NCBI RefSeq assembly: GCF_000165485.1 | Contig: NC_014623.1 | Coordinates: 1,507,501-1,571,500, forward strand | From: Stigmatella aurantiaca DW4/3-1 | GTDB lineage: Bacteria; Myxococcota; Myxococcia; Myxococcales; Myxococcaceae | DNA: 64,000 nt | Reading direction: 5' to 3' | Shown here: piece after piece, positions 19,100 through 26,346 of the stretch | Numbering within the stretch: the stretch's first letter is position 1 | Layout: the number at the start of each line of letters is the position of its first letter | Program-made: the position numbers and the translations under genes | The notes under the pieces: generated by a model | The model's database searches: none | What the model was told of the DNA's origin: nothing | What the model saw: only the letters and a program-made list of their open reading frames with translations

Positions 19100-19872
19100 G
19101 GCGAGAAGACCCGGGTGACACCTGCAGGAGTGGAAATGACGAGCATCTTGTAGCCGGTGTCCTTGCCCTCCGCGGTGTTGCTCATGAAGGAGAGCAGGCC
19201 CCCGGGCAACCGCGTGGGGTTGGGGCCGCCCGTCATCATCGTCACCGTGCCGTCGGCGTTGAAGCGGATGACGCCGTACTCGGCTCCGCCTCCGTTGATG
19301 CAGAAGGTGCAGCCCGCGAGCAGCTCAGTGGTCGGCTCATTGAGCGCGGGGGGATTGAACGCGGTGGTGGGGATGATTGCCGAGAAGGGGGCGGGCAGGG
19401 TCCGGATGACGCCGTCCGCATCGGGATCCAGGAAGTTGATGCCGCCTTCATCGGGGCCAGAGCCTGAAGCAAGCGTGATGGTGTCGCGCTCGATGGCCCT
19501 CGTGTTGGTGACCACCCCCGTATCGGGGTCGGTCACGTTGAAGGCCAGCGCGGCCCCGAGCCCGTTGGTGAAATCGAGGTTATCCCAGGTGATGTTGCCG
19601 TCGTCGGGGATCTGCCGCTCGACGAGCGACGCGCGAAGGCGCGTCTGGTTGAGGCGGTAGATGACGAGGTAATGAGGTGTTCCGTGGCTGATGGCGCGAA
19701 GCTGGCCCACGGAGATGAGGGCGGAGAGATCGAACAGCGTGTTGCTCACGCGCGCGCGGCCCATGCCGTAGAAAATGGCTGTGGACGCCAGCGCCGCCAT
19801 GACGCCAAGGATGGCAACCACGGTCAGCACTTCGATCATCGTGAAACCGCGGCTTCGGGGTCGAATCGGCAA
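19096..19872 (-). CDS. fimU: FimU/GspH-type minor pilin, first gene of the operon
   Basis: The start is placed at TTG 19872 because a perfect AGGAGG (19884-19879) lies 6 nt upstream. An in-frame TTG at 19905 would put the ribosome site inside the gene. From there the product (258 aa) starts MPIRPRSRGFTMIEVLTVVA, a textbook prepilin signal with Gly/Phe cleavage and Glu5. The remainder matches GspH/FimU: LFDLSALISVGQLRAISHG, then a long variable beta domain with CTFCING. FimU links the minor-pilin complex to the major pilin in other species. The 250-bp gap upstream should hold the operon promoter. Confidence 0.88.
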   Translation of the reverse strand: MPIRPRSRGFTMIEVLTVVAILGVMAALASTAIFYGMGRARVSNTLFDLSALISVGQLRAISHGTPHYLVIYRLNQTRLRASLVERQIPDDGNITWDNLDFTNGLGAALAFNVTDPDTGVVTNTRAIERDTITLASGSGPDEGGINFLDPDADGVIRTLPAPFSAIIPTTAFNPPALNEPTTELLAGCTFCINGGGAEYGVIRFNADGTVTMMTGGPNPTRLPGGLLSFMSNTAEGKDTGYKMLVISTPAGVTRVFSP

Positions 19873-19878
19873 GGCAGG

Positions 19879-19884
19879 CCTCCT
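19879..19884 (-). promoter_or_regulatory. Strong ribosome binding site that decides the fimU start
   Basis: On the minus strand AGGAGG is followed by CCTGCC and then TTG. The perfect anti-Shine-Dalgarno match and 6-nt spacing identify an unusual TTG start for fimU. Confidence 0.75.
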
Positions 19885-19993
19885 GCGATGCCGCGAGTAT
19901 TGCAAAGTCCAGCCCTCGCCCGGGAAGGCGGCAAGCCCTGAGAATCACAGCGCTTGAGCCCTGGGCTGCTGTCAGCCCGCACCGTTCTGCGTG

Positions 19994-20024
19994 CCGCAAA
20001 GTTTGCGCCTCGCAAAGTTTGCGG
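19994..20024. promoter_or_regulatory. Two tandem near-palindromes, operator-like
   Basis: CGCAAAGTTTGCG occurs at 19995-20007 and again at 20011-20023, 16 bp apart. Each 13-mer is a perfect palindrome around its central G (CGCAAA/TTTGCG). The pair is also one larger inverted repeat, with 14-nt arms, one central mismatch and a CCT loop. It lies between divergent fimU and the DUF218 gene. There is no T tract, so an operator or two adjacent protein sites is more likely than a terminator. An 11-bp part (AAGTTTGCGGA) recurs at 8192-8202. Confidence 0.55.
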
Positions 20025-20121
20025 ACCCGCACCGGGGCAGAGGTGGGCGCCCTGTATACCTGGGGACGGGGCCGCGAAACCCCGTGAGGGTGGGGCGGGG
20101 GCAGCCTACCCTGGAGGGGCC

Positions 20122-20754
20122 ATGAGGCCTTCCTCCCTCCGCGCCAGTTCGGGTGCCCTGCGGCGCCTTCTTCTCGCCCTGCTGGGAGGGCTGACGTGTG
20201 GGGTGTTTGGGCTGGCGTGGCGTGTGGACCGCTTCGGCCAACAGGAGCGGGCGGCCCCAGCGGATGTGCTGGTGGTGTTGGGGGCCCGGGTGCTCCCGGG
20301 CGGCGTTCCCTCGGGGGCGTTGCTCGCCCGGGTGGAGAAGGCCGTGGCGCTCTACCATCAAGGGCTGGCGTCCCGGCTCCTGTTCTCCGGAGGGGTGGGG
20401 GTGAATCCTCCCTCCGAGGCGCAGGTCATGCGCGCGCTGGCGGTGCGGCTCGGGGTCCCAGCGGAGGCGTGCTTCTTGGAGGAGCAGAGCCACTCCACGG
20501 AGCAGAATGCCCGCTTCAGCGCCCAGGTGTTGCGCGCCCTGGGGGCCGAGCGTGTGGTGGTGGTCTCGGATCCCTATCACCTGCTGCGGGCGCGTCAGTA
20601 CTTCCGGCTGGAGGGGTGGGAGGTGGCCACCAGCCCCGCGCTCCTTACCGAGCGCAACCTCCACGCGGCGGATCGCTTCTACTGGACGGTGCGAGAGGCC
20701 TTCGCCTTGCTCCTGCATCCCCGGGTGCTGCTGGCCCGGAGCCCCTCACGCTGA
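20122..20754 (+). CDS. YdcF/SanA-like DUF218 membrane protein
   Basis: The ATG at 20122 has GGAGGGG immediately upstream and begins a 210-residue protein with one N-terminal membrane helix (RRLLLALLGGLTCGVFGLAW). The DUF218 domain follows with its typical segments: DVLVVLGARVL, RVEKAVALYHQG, LLFSGG, EEQSHSTEQNARFS and VVVVSDPYHLLRARQYF. Family members (YdcF, SanA, ElyC) act in envelope or undecaprenyl-carrier homeostasis, with unproven chemistry. The family's conserved Glu and Ser/His positions look present. The stop overlaps the MarR gene by 9 bp, convergent. Confidence 0.88.
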   Translation: MRPSSLRASSGALRRLLLALLGGLTCGVFGLAWRVDRFGQQERAAPADVLVVLGARVLPGGVPSGALLARVEKAVALYHQGLASRLLFSGGVGVNPPSEAQVMRALAVRLGVPAEACFLEEQSHSTEQNARFSAQVLRALGAERVVVVSDPYHLLRARQYFRLEGWEVATSPALLTERNLHAADRFYWTVREAFALLLHPRVLLARSPSR

Positions 20755-21246
20755 CTCCTCTTCCGGGGCCTGCGGCTCCGGGGACGTGTCGAGCCTGCGG
20801 ACGAGCTTCTCGATGATCCGGAACAAGGCCTTGCGGTCGCTGCCGTCCAGCATCTCCAGCAACTGGCTCAGGGCTTGGTTCACCAGTTGGTGAAGCTGCT
20901 GGAAGGTTTGCTGGCCAGAGCCGGTCAGGCGGCAGCGGACGACCCGGCGATCCTCGTGGACCCGTTCGCGCTGAAGGTGGCCCTCGCGCTCGAGGCGATC
21001 GACGACCCCCGTCACCGTCTTCTCGGTGATGCCCAGCCGCCGGGCCAGCTCCCCCATGGTCAGTGGGCCGTCCTGGCCCAGCCACAGCAGGGCATGGACC
21101 TGAGGCGGCGTGAACTGGAACTGCTCGCAGAGACCCGCGATGGGATCACGGAGCGAACGGCGGCGGCCCAGCCTGTACATCAGCTGTAAGAGCCGCGACA
21201 CTTCGCTGGCAGGGGCTTCCTCTGGATCCGGGATATTCCGTGACAC
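20746..21246 (-). CDS. MarR-family transcriptional regulator
   Basis: The 166-residue protein has the MarR winged helix: FTPPQVHALLWLGQDGPLTM, then ELARRLGITEKTVTGVVDRL as the recognition helix, and the wing REGHLQRERVHEDRRVVRCRLT. The flanking helices (residues 15-40 and 115-150) would form the dimer interface. It is divergent from the type III PKS operon, with 229 bp between starts. MarR proteins usually repress neighbouring genes and release DNA on binding phenolic or lipophilic ligands, which would suit feedback by a phenolic lipid (inference). A palindrome at 21360-21375 is a candidate site. Confidence 0.9.
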   Translation of the reverse strand: MSRNIPDPEEAPASEVSRLLQLMYRLGRRRSLRDPIAGLCEQFQFTPPQVHALLWLGQDGPLTMGELARRLGITEKTVTGVVDRLEREGHLQRERVHEDRRVVRCRLTGSGQQTFQQLHQLVNQALSQLLEMLDGSDRKALFRIIEKLVRRLDTSPEPQAPEEESA

Positions 21247-21359
21247 GGAGTTTCAGATTTATCGGGCGCCCCTGAGCGGGTCAACGGATTCGCAGAAGGG
21301 CCTCGTGCTTCAAGGTCCCTTGCCCTCCAGGCGGCAGTGTCGGCCGGGAGAAAATTGTC

Positions 21360-21375
21360 TGTCATCCTGAGGACA
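21360..21375. promoter_or_regulatory. Imperfect 16-bp palindrome, candidate MarR operator
   Basis: TGTCATCCTGAGGACA matches its own reverse complement at 12 of 16 positions, including the TGTC/GACA ends. It lies between the divergent MarR and PKS genes, just after an A/T-rich AAAATTG. Size and symmetry fit MarR sites, but no binding data exist. Confidence 0.35.
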
Positions 21376-21393
21376 TCGGGGCGGGACAGGGGG

Positions 21394-21422
21394 GCAGGGG
21401 GCGCCAATGTTTGTCCCCCTGC
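21394..21422 (+). promoter_or_regulatory. GC-rich stem-loop in PKS operon leader
   Basis: GCAGGGGG (21394-21401) and CCCCCTGC (21415-21422) form a perfect 8-bp stem around 13 nt, starting 82 bases before the PKS start. It could be a leader hairpin; its role is unknown. Confidence 0.3.
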
Positions 21423-21475
21423 GTCACCAGCGGTGATGTCTTGGGGCGACAGCCCCTCCCTTCCGCGGGAACCCC

Positions 21476-22561
21476 ATGCACAGCGCACCCTCCTTGGCCT
21501 CAGTTCCTTTCCTCCGAGCGGTTGGGCGCGGCCTTCCGCCCCATTACGCCCAACAGGAGCAGCTCATCGGGTCCTTGCGCGCCTTGTGGGCCCAGAAGCA
21601 CTTCAACCTCGAGCGGCTGGAGGATCTTCACCGCGCGGTGAGTGTGTCGGGCCGCTTTCTGGCCCTGCCCCTCGAGGAGTACCCCGCGCTGGCCACCTTC
21701 CAGCAGCGCAACGATGCGTGGATTCGTTGTGCGGCGGAGCTGGGCGAGAAGGTGGTGGCCCAGGCCTTGGAGAAGGCGGGGCTCGCCCCCCAGGACATCG
21801 ACCACATCTTCTTCGTGACGGTGACGGGGCTGGCCACGCCCAGCATCGAGGCGCGGTTGGCCAACCAGCTGGGGTTTCGCTCCGACATCAAACGCACCCC
21901 CATTTTTGGCTTGGGGTGCGTGGCCGGTGCGGCGGGGCTGGCCCGGGCGGCCGACTACCTGCGGGCCTTTCCTGGCCACACGGCGGTGGTGCTCTCCGTG
22001 GAGCTGTGCTCGCTGACGTTGCAGCGGGAGGACCTGTCCATTCCCAACATCATTGCCTCGGGCCTCTTCGGGGATGGGGCCGCGTGTGTGGTGTTGCAGG
22101 GGGCAGAGGCGGGTCCCCGGCGCCCCTCTCCCCGCGTGGTGGCCTCGCGGTCGGTGTTCTACCCCGACACCGAGCGCATCATGGGGTGGGACATCGTCGA
22201 TACGGGCTTCAAGGTGGTGCTGTCGGCCAAGGTGCCGCAGCTCGTGAAAGAGCACATCCGCGGCGATGTGGATTCGTTCCTCGCCGCGCACCGGCTGAGC
22301 CGCGCCGACATCCGGCATTGGATCGCCCATACCGGGGGGCCCAAGGTGCTCCAAGCGTTCGAGGAGGGTTTGGAGCTGCCCGAGGGGGCTATTGCGCGTT
22401 CCTGGGCGTCGTTGAAGGAGGTGGGCAATCTGTCCTCCGCCTCGGTTCTCTTCGTGCTGGGGGAGACGCTGGAGTCCCAGGCGCCTCGCGAGGGCGACTG
22501 GGGGGTGGTGATGGCGATGGGGCCCGGGTTCTGCTCCGAACTGGTGCTGCTGCGATGGTGA
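21476..22561 (+). CDS. Type III polyketide synthase (chalcone synthase family)
   Basis: The 361-residue protein carries the complete type III PKS catalytic triad: Cys148 in FGLGCVAGAAG, His285 in IAHTGGPK and Asn318 in GNLSSAS. Other landmarks are FVTVTGLATPS, LFGDGAA and VMAMGPGF. Such homodimers extend an acyl starter with malonyl-CoA and cyclise the chain. It is first in an operon with a methyltransferase, ACP, FAAL and FAD hydroxylase, where each gene overlaps the next by a few bases. That setting resembles the Streptomyces srsABC phenolic-lipid operon and suggests a long-chain acyl starter giving an alkylresorcinol, alkylpyrone or quinone precursor. The exact product cannot be read from sequence. 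Confidence 0.93.
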   Translation: MHSAPSLASVPFLRAVGRGLPPHYAQQEQLIGSLRALWAQKHFNLERLEDLHRAVSVSGRFLALPLEEYPALATFQQRNDAWIRCAAELGEKVVAQALEKAGLAPQDIDHIFFVTVTGLATPSIEARLANQLGFRSDIKRTPIFGLGCVAGAAGLARAADYLRAFPGHTAVVLSVELCSLTLQREDLSIPNIIASGLFGDGAACVVLQGAEAGPRRPSPRVVASRSVFYPDTERIMGWDIVDTGFKVVLSAKVPQLVKEHIRGDVDSFLAAHRLSRADIRHWIAHTGGPKVLQAFEEGLELPEGAIARSWASLKEVGNLSSASVLFVLGETLESQAPREGDWGVVMAMGPGFCSELVLLRW

Positions 22562-23130
22562 GCCCCTCGCAGGCGGTGTTTCTGGGCTACATGGGGGCGC
22601 TCGCCGCCGAGCGGCTCGTTGAGCTGGTGCTCTCGCGGCGGAATGCCGCCCGCGCGTTTGCGCAGGGGGGGCTCGAGCGGGGGCAAGGCCACTACCGGGT
22701 GATGGTGGTCTTCCACTCGCTCTTTCTCGTGGCGTGCGTGGCGGAGGTCTTCGTGCTGCGACGGCCTTTTCCGGGCGCGCTGGGGTGGGCCGCATTGGGG
22801 GCCGCGGTGATGGCCCAGGCGTTGCGCTACTGGGCCATCGCGACGCTCGGCGAGCGGTGGAACTCTCGCATCATCGTCATCCCCGGGCTGCCGCCCGTGA
22901 CAGGGGGGCCGTACCGCTTTCTGCGCCACCCCAACTATGTGGCGGTGGTGCTGGAGTTGCTCGCGGTGCCGCTCATCCACGGGGCGTGGTTGACGGCCCT
23001 GGTGTTCACCGTGGGCAACGCCGCGCTGCTCTATGTGCGCATCCGAGCGGAGGAGCAGGCGCTTGGAGAGGTGTATGCGCAAGCGTTCGTTCACCATCCC
23101 CGCTTCATCCCAGAGGTGCGCCGTGGTTGA
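22555..23130 (+). CDS. ICMT-like membrane methyltransferase (SrsB-type)
   Basis: The 191-residue protein starts inside the end of the PKS gene (ATGGTGA, 7-bp overlap). It has about four to five membrane helices (residues 5-22, 50-66, 75-95, 140-165) and the isoprenylcysteine-methyltransferase signature RHPNYVAVVLELLAVPL with the later RIRAEEQALGEVY. In the family these residues bind S-adenosylmethionine at the membrane face. In srsABC-like operons the equivalent enzyme O-methylates a phenolic lipid, so an alkylated phenol or quinol is the probable substrate here. Confidence 0.87.
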   Translation: MVSPSQAVFLGYMGALAAERLVELVLSRRNAARAFAQGGLERGQGHYRVMVVFHSLFLVACVAEVFVLRRPFPGALGWAALGAAVMAQALRYWAIATLGERWNSRIIVIPGLPPVTGGPYRFLRHPNYVAVVLELLAVPLIHGAWLTALVFTVGNAALLYVRIRAEEQALGEVYAQAFVHHPRFIPEVRRG

Positions 23131-23389
23131 GCTGGAACAGGAAGTCGTGGTGGAGATCCGCCGCATCGCCATCGAGGAGCTGGAGTGGAAGGGGTCGGTG
23201 GAGCCCAACCACGATCTGCTGAAGGACTTGCAGCTCGACAGCTTGGGGCTGACGGTGATGGCCGTGGGGCTGGAGAACCGCTTCCGGGTGAAGCTGTCCG
23301 AGGAGGACGCGGCGGGCCTTCACACCGTGGCGGATCTTGCCCGGCTGGTGGCCGTCCGGGTCAGCTCGGCGGGAGAGGTGCGGACATGA
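23123..23389 (+). CDS. Acyl carrier protein
   Basis: The GTG at 23123 (with AGAGG 6-8 nt before it, inside the end of the methyltransferase gene) gives an 88-residue ACP. The phosphopantetheine site is Ser40 in LQLDSLGL. Three-helix ACP features follow (VMAVGLENRFRVKLSEEDA, HTVADLARLV). An ATG earlier in the same frame would add 30 Arg-rich residues and is rejected. Placed directly before a FAAL, it is the likely acceptor of the activated fatty acid. The stop overlaps the FAAL start (ATGA). Confidence 0.9.
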   Translation: MVELEQEVVVEIRRIAIEELEWKGSVEPNHDLLKDLQLDSLGLTVMAVGLENRFRVKLSEEDAAGLHTVADLARLVAVRVSSAGEVRT

Positions 23390-25143
23390 AGGGGCCTGCC
23401 TTGTCCCCGGTGAAGTACGCCACCCTCCCGGAGATGCTCGAGGCCACGTCGCGCACGGCGCTGGGGCTCACCTTCGTGGATGCCTCCGAGCAGGAGGTTT
23501 CGCTGTCCTGGGCGGAAGTGTACCGCCGGGCCCGGCAGACGGCCGCGGGGCTGCAGCGCGTGGGGGTGAAGCCCGGGGAGGCCGTGGCCATCCTCTTGCC
23601 GACGTCTCCGGGGTTCATGGATGCCTTCTTCGGGGTGCTGCTGGCCGGTGCGGTGCCCGTGCCGCTCTATCCGCCGGTGCGGCTGGGACGGATGGAGGAA
23701 TACCACCGCGCCACGGCGCGAATGCTGAGCGTCTCGGAGGCGGTGCTGGTGCTCACCGAGACGCGGTTGAAGCTGCTTCTGGGCGCCTCGGTGGAAGCGG
23801 CGCGTCCGAGGTTCGGTTGCCGGACGGTGGAGGAGCTCTCTCGCGGTGACGGGGCGCTGTCCGTGGCCGTGTCTCCCCAGTCCCTGGGCCTCATCCAGTT
23901 CTCCTCGGGATCGACCGTTGCCCCCAAGCCGGTGGTGCTCACCCAGGCGGCCTTGATGGCGCAGATGGCCGCGCTCGAAGCCTCCCTTCCTTCGCCTTCA
24001 GGAGGCGTGCCCGTGGGGGTGTCGTGGCTGCCGCTGTACCACGACATGGGGCTCATCGGGTGCTTGCTCTCGGCACTGTATTACCCGGGCAACCTGGTGC
24101 TGCTGCCACCGGAGGTCTTTCTCGCGCGGCCCGCGCTGTGGCTCCGTGCGCTTTCGCGCCACAAGGGGTTCGTCTCTCCCGCACCCAACTTCGCCTATGG
24201 CCTGTGCCTCAAGCGGGTGAAGGATGAGGAACTGCAAGGGGTGGACCTGTCGGGCTGGAAGCATGCGCTCAATGGGGCGGAGCCTGTCTCTGCCGAGACG
24301 CTGCGCCGCTTCGTCTCGCGCTTCTCCCGGTACGGCTTCTCCGGGGAGGCGCTGCGGCCGGTCTACGGGTTGTCCGAGGCGGCCTTGGCCGTCACCTTTC
24401 CGCCCAGTGGGAGGGGGCTGCGCTCACGGAGCGTGGACGCGGGCGTGCTGGCCCGGGAGGGCCGTGCGGTCGGTGGAGCGCGCGAACTGGTGTCCGTGGG
24501 CAGTCCGGTCCCGGGCTTCGAGGTGGTGGTTCGGAATGAACTCGGCGTCGAGTTGCCCGAACTGCGGACCGGGCGTGTCTATGCGCGGGGCCCCTCCTTG
24601 ATGAAGGGATACCACGGTGATGGGGACGGCACCGCGCGGGTCCTGGGGGCCGATGGATGGCTGGACACAGGGGACCTGGGGTTCGTGGCGGAGGGCGAGC
24701 TGTACCTCACCGGGCGTGCGAAGGATCTGGTCATCATCCGGGGCGCGAACCATGCGCCTCAGGCCTTCGAGGAGTGCGTGCAGACCGTGGAGGGAGTGCG
24801 CTTGGGATGTGCGGTGGCGCTCGGCTTCACCCCCGAGGGCAGCGAGGACGAGGCATTGCTCATCCTCGCGGAGCGCGCGGGTTCGCCCGACGACGACGGG
24901 CAGGTGGAGGCGCAGGTGAGTGCCGCCATCGTGCAGGGCACGGGAATCCGGCCGCACACGGTGCGCCTGCTGAAGCCGGGGACGTTGCCGCGCACCTCCA
25001 GCGGCAAGCTGCGCCGGGGCGAGGCGCTGCGGCAGTTCCTGGCAGGGGAGCTGCTGCCTCCGAAGCGGGTGGGGGCGGTGAGCATCATGGTGGAGATGGC
25101 GAAGGGCGCGTTGGCGCTGGCCCGGACGGGGCGGGAGGGATGA
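23386..25143 (+). CDS. Fatty-acyl-AMP ligase (FAAL)
   Basis: The 585-residue adenylating enzyme has an ATP loop LIQFSSGSTVAPKPVVL near 168-184, the FAAL-like segment FAYGLCLKRVKDEELQG...LNGAEPV, YGLSEAALAVTFPP, and GWLDTGDLGFVAEGELYLTGR near 423-443. Unlike acyl-CoA ligases, FAALs hand the acyl-adenylate to an ACP or PKS. The ACP gene directly upstream (4-bp overlap) supports this. The catalytic C-terminal Lys is expected in RTSSGKLRRGEAL. It would supply the starter chain for the type III PKS. A CoA-ligase activity cannot be excluded without structural modelling of the FAAL insertion. Confidence 0.92.
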   Translation: MKGPALSPVKYATLPEMLEATSRTALGLTFVDASEQEVSLSWAEVYRRARQTAAGLQRVGVKPGEAVAILLPTSPGFMDAFFGVLLAGAVPVPLYPPVRLGRMEEYHRATARMLSVSEAVLVLTETRLKLLLGASVEAARPRFGCRTVEELSRGDGALSVAVSPQSLGLIQFSSGSTVAPKPVVLTQAALMAQMAALEASLPSPSGGVPVGVSWLPLYHDMGLIGCLLSALYYPGNLVLLPPEVFLARPALWLRALSRHKGFVSPAPNFAYGLCLKRVKDEELQGVDLSGWKHALNGAEPVSAETLRRFVSRFSRYGFSGEALRPVYGLSEAALAVTFPPSGRGLRSRSVDAGVLAREGRAVGGARELVSVGSPVPGFEVVVRNELGVELPELRTGRVYARGPSLMKGYHGDGDGTARVLGADGWLDTGDLGFVAEGELYLTGRAKDLVIIRGANHAPQAFEECVQTVEGVRLGCAVALGFTPEGSEDEALLILAERAGSPDDDGQVEAQVSAAIVQGTGIRPHTVRLLKPGTLPRTSSGKLRRGEALRQFLAGELLPPKRVGAVSIMVEMAKGALALARTGREG

Positions 25144-26234
25144 AGACATACGACGTGGCCATCTCCGGAGGTGGCCCCGCGGGACTGGCGGTGGCCATCA
25201 CCGCGGCCCAGCGGGGGTTGGCCACGGTGGTGTTGGAGCGGGCCTCCTGGCCCGTGGACAAGGCCTGCGGGGAGGGTTTGATGCCCGCGGGGCTGGACGT
25301 GCTGGAGCGGCTGGGCGCACGGACCCTGCTGGATGGCCGGGGATGTTCGCCCTTCGTGGGGATCCGCTATGTCCAGGAGGACGGCAGCGTGGCGGAGGGG
25401 TTGTTGCCGGCTCCTGGGGGGCTGGGCGTGCGGCGGGTGGCGCTGGCCACCGCGCTGGGCGAGCGGGCCCGCGCGGTGGGGGTGGAGCTTCGTGAGCGGA
25501 CGGTGGTGCAGAGCCATCGGCGCACGGGGAGGGGCCTGGAGCTGGAGACCTCCGAGGGGCTCGTCTCGGCACGCTTCCTCGTGGCGGCGGATGGGTTGAG
25601 TTCTCCCCTGCGGCGTGCGGAAGGGCTGGAGGTGGAGGTGACGGGGCCCCGGCGCTTCGGGTTGCGCCAGCACTTCAAGGTGGTGCCTTGGACGCCCTTC
25701 GTGGAAGTGCATTTTGCATCGGGGGTGGAGGCTTATGTGACGCCCGCGGGGTCCGAGCGGGTAGGGCTTGCGTTCCTGTGGGAGAACGGTTCGTTGGAGC
25801 ACGTCTCCTTCGAGGAGCTGCTCTCGCGCTTTCCCGCGCTCGCGGAGCGGCTTGGCTCAGCGGAGCCGGACTCGAAGGTTCGGGGCGCGGGACCCCTGGA
25901 GCGCTCGGCTCGGGCGCGGGTGGCGGACCGCTTTGCGCTGGTGGGTGATGCGGCGGGCTACGTGGACGCGGTGACAGGAGAGGGGCTCTCCCTGGCCTTC
26001 ACGTGCGCGGAGGCGCTGGGCCAACTCCTGCCGGAGGCGTTGGTGAAGGGGGCCGCGCGTGAGACGTTGCTTCCCTATGAGCGCACCTTTCAGCGCGCCT
26101 TCCGCAAGTATGCATGGATGGCGCGGGCGCTGCTGATGCTCGCGCGGCGCCCCCGACTGCGCAGGCCCGTGGTGCGCGGACTGGGCCGCTCGCCGTGGCT
26201 GTTCGAGCACATCCTCGGCTTCGCGGTGAAGTAG
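25140..26234 (+). CDS. FAD-dependent monooxygenase/hydroxylase (geranylgeranyl-reductase-like fold)
   Basis: The 364-residue flavoprotein starts in the FAAL stop (ATGA). Visible FAD motifs are SGGGPAGLAVAI (residues 9-20) with VVLERASWPVDKACGEGLMPAG, and the second FAD site ALVGDAAGYVDAVTGEGL near 266-283. The CGEGLMP segment is typical of the geranylgeranyl reductase/PHBH superfamily. As the last gene of the operon it corresponds to SrsC in srsABC and would hydroxylate the alkylated ring, allowing quinone formation. Reduction of a double bond is an alternative activity of this fold. Confidence 0.87.
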   Translation: MKTYDVAISGGGPAGLAVAITAAQRGLATVVLERASWPVDKACGEGLMPAGLDVLERLGARTLLDGRGCSPFVGIRYVQEDGSVAEGLLPAPGGLGVRRVALATALGERARAVGVELRERTVVQSHRRTGRGLELETSEGLVSARFLVAADGLSSPLRRAEGLEVEVTGPRRFGLRQHFKVVPWTPFVEVHFASGVEAYVTPAGSERVGLAFLWENGSLEHVSFEELLSRFPALAERLGSAEPDSKVRGAGPLERSARARVADRFALVGDAAGYVDAVTGEGLSLAFTCAEALGQLLPEALVKGAARETLLPYERTFQRAFRKYAWMARALLMLARRPRLRRPVVRGLGRSPWLFEHILGFAVK

Positions 26235-26241
26235 CGGGGCC

Positions 26242-26271
26242 AGGATTTCTCCATCTTCGACGGGAAATCCT
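26242..26271 (+). terminator. Hairpin after the PKS operon
   Basis: AGGATTTC (26242-26249) pairs perfectly with GAAATCCT (26264-26271) around a 14-nt loop, starting 8 bases after the hydroxylase stop. No T tract follows, so it could be Rho-assisted or a 3'-end stabiliser. Confidence 0.35.
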
Positions 26272-26346
26272 CTGAGGGTAGTATGGAGCCCAGCATTCCG
26301 CGGAAGGTCGAGATTGGAACACCCGCCTAGGTCAGGTTCGGAAAGC

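Noticed and set aside
19873-19905. Longer fimU start at TTG 19905
   Set aside because: It would place the perfect AGGAGG inside the coding region and add 11 residues before the prepilin leader.
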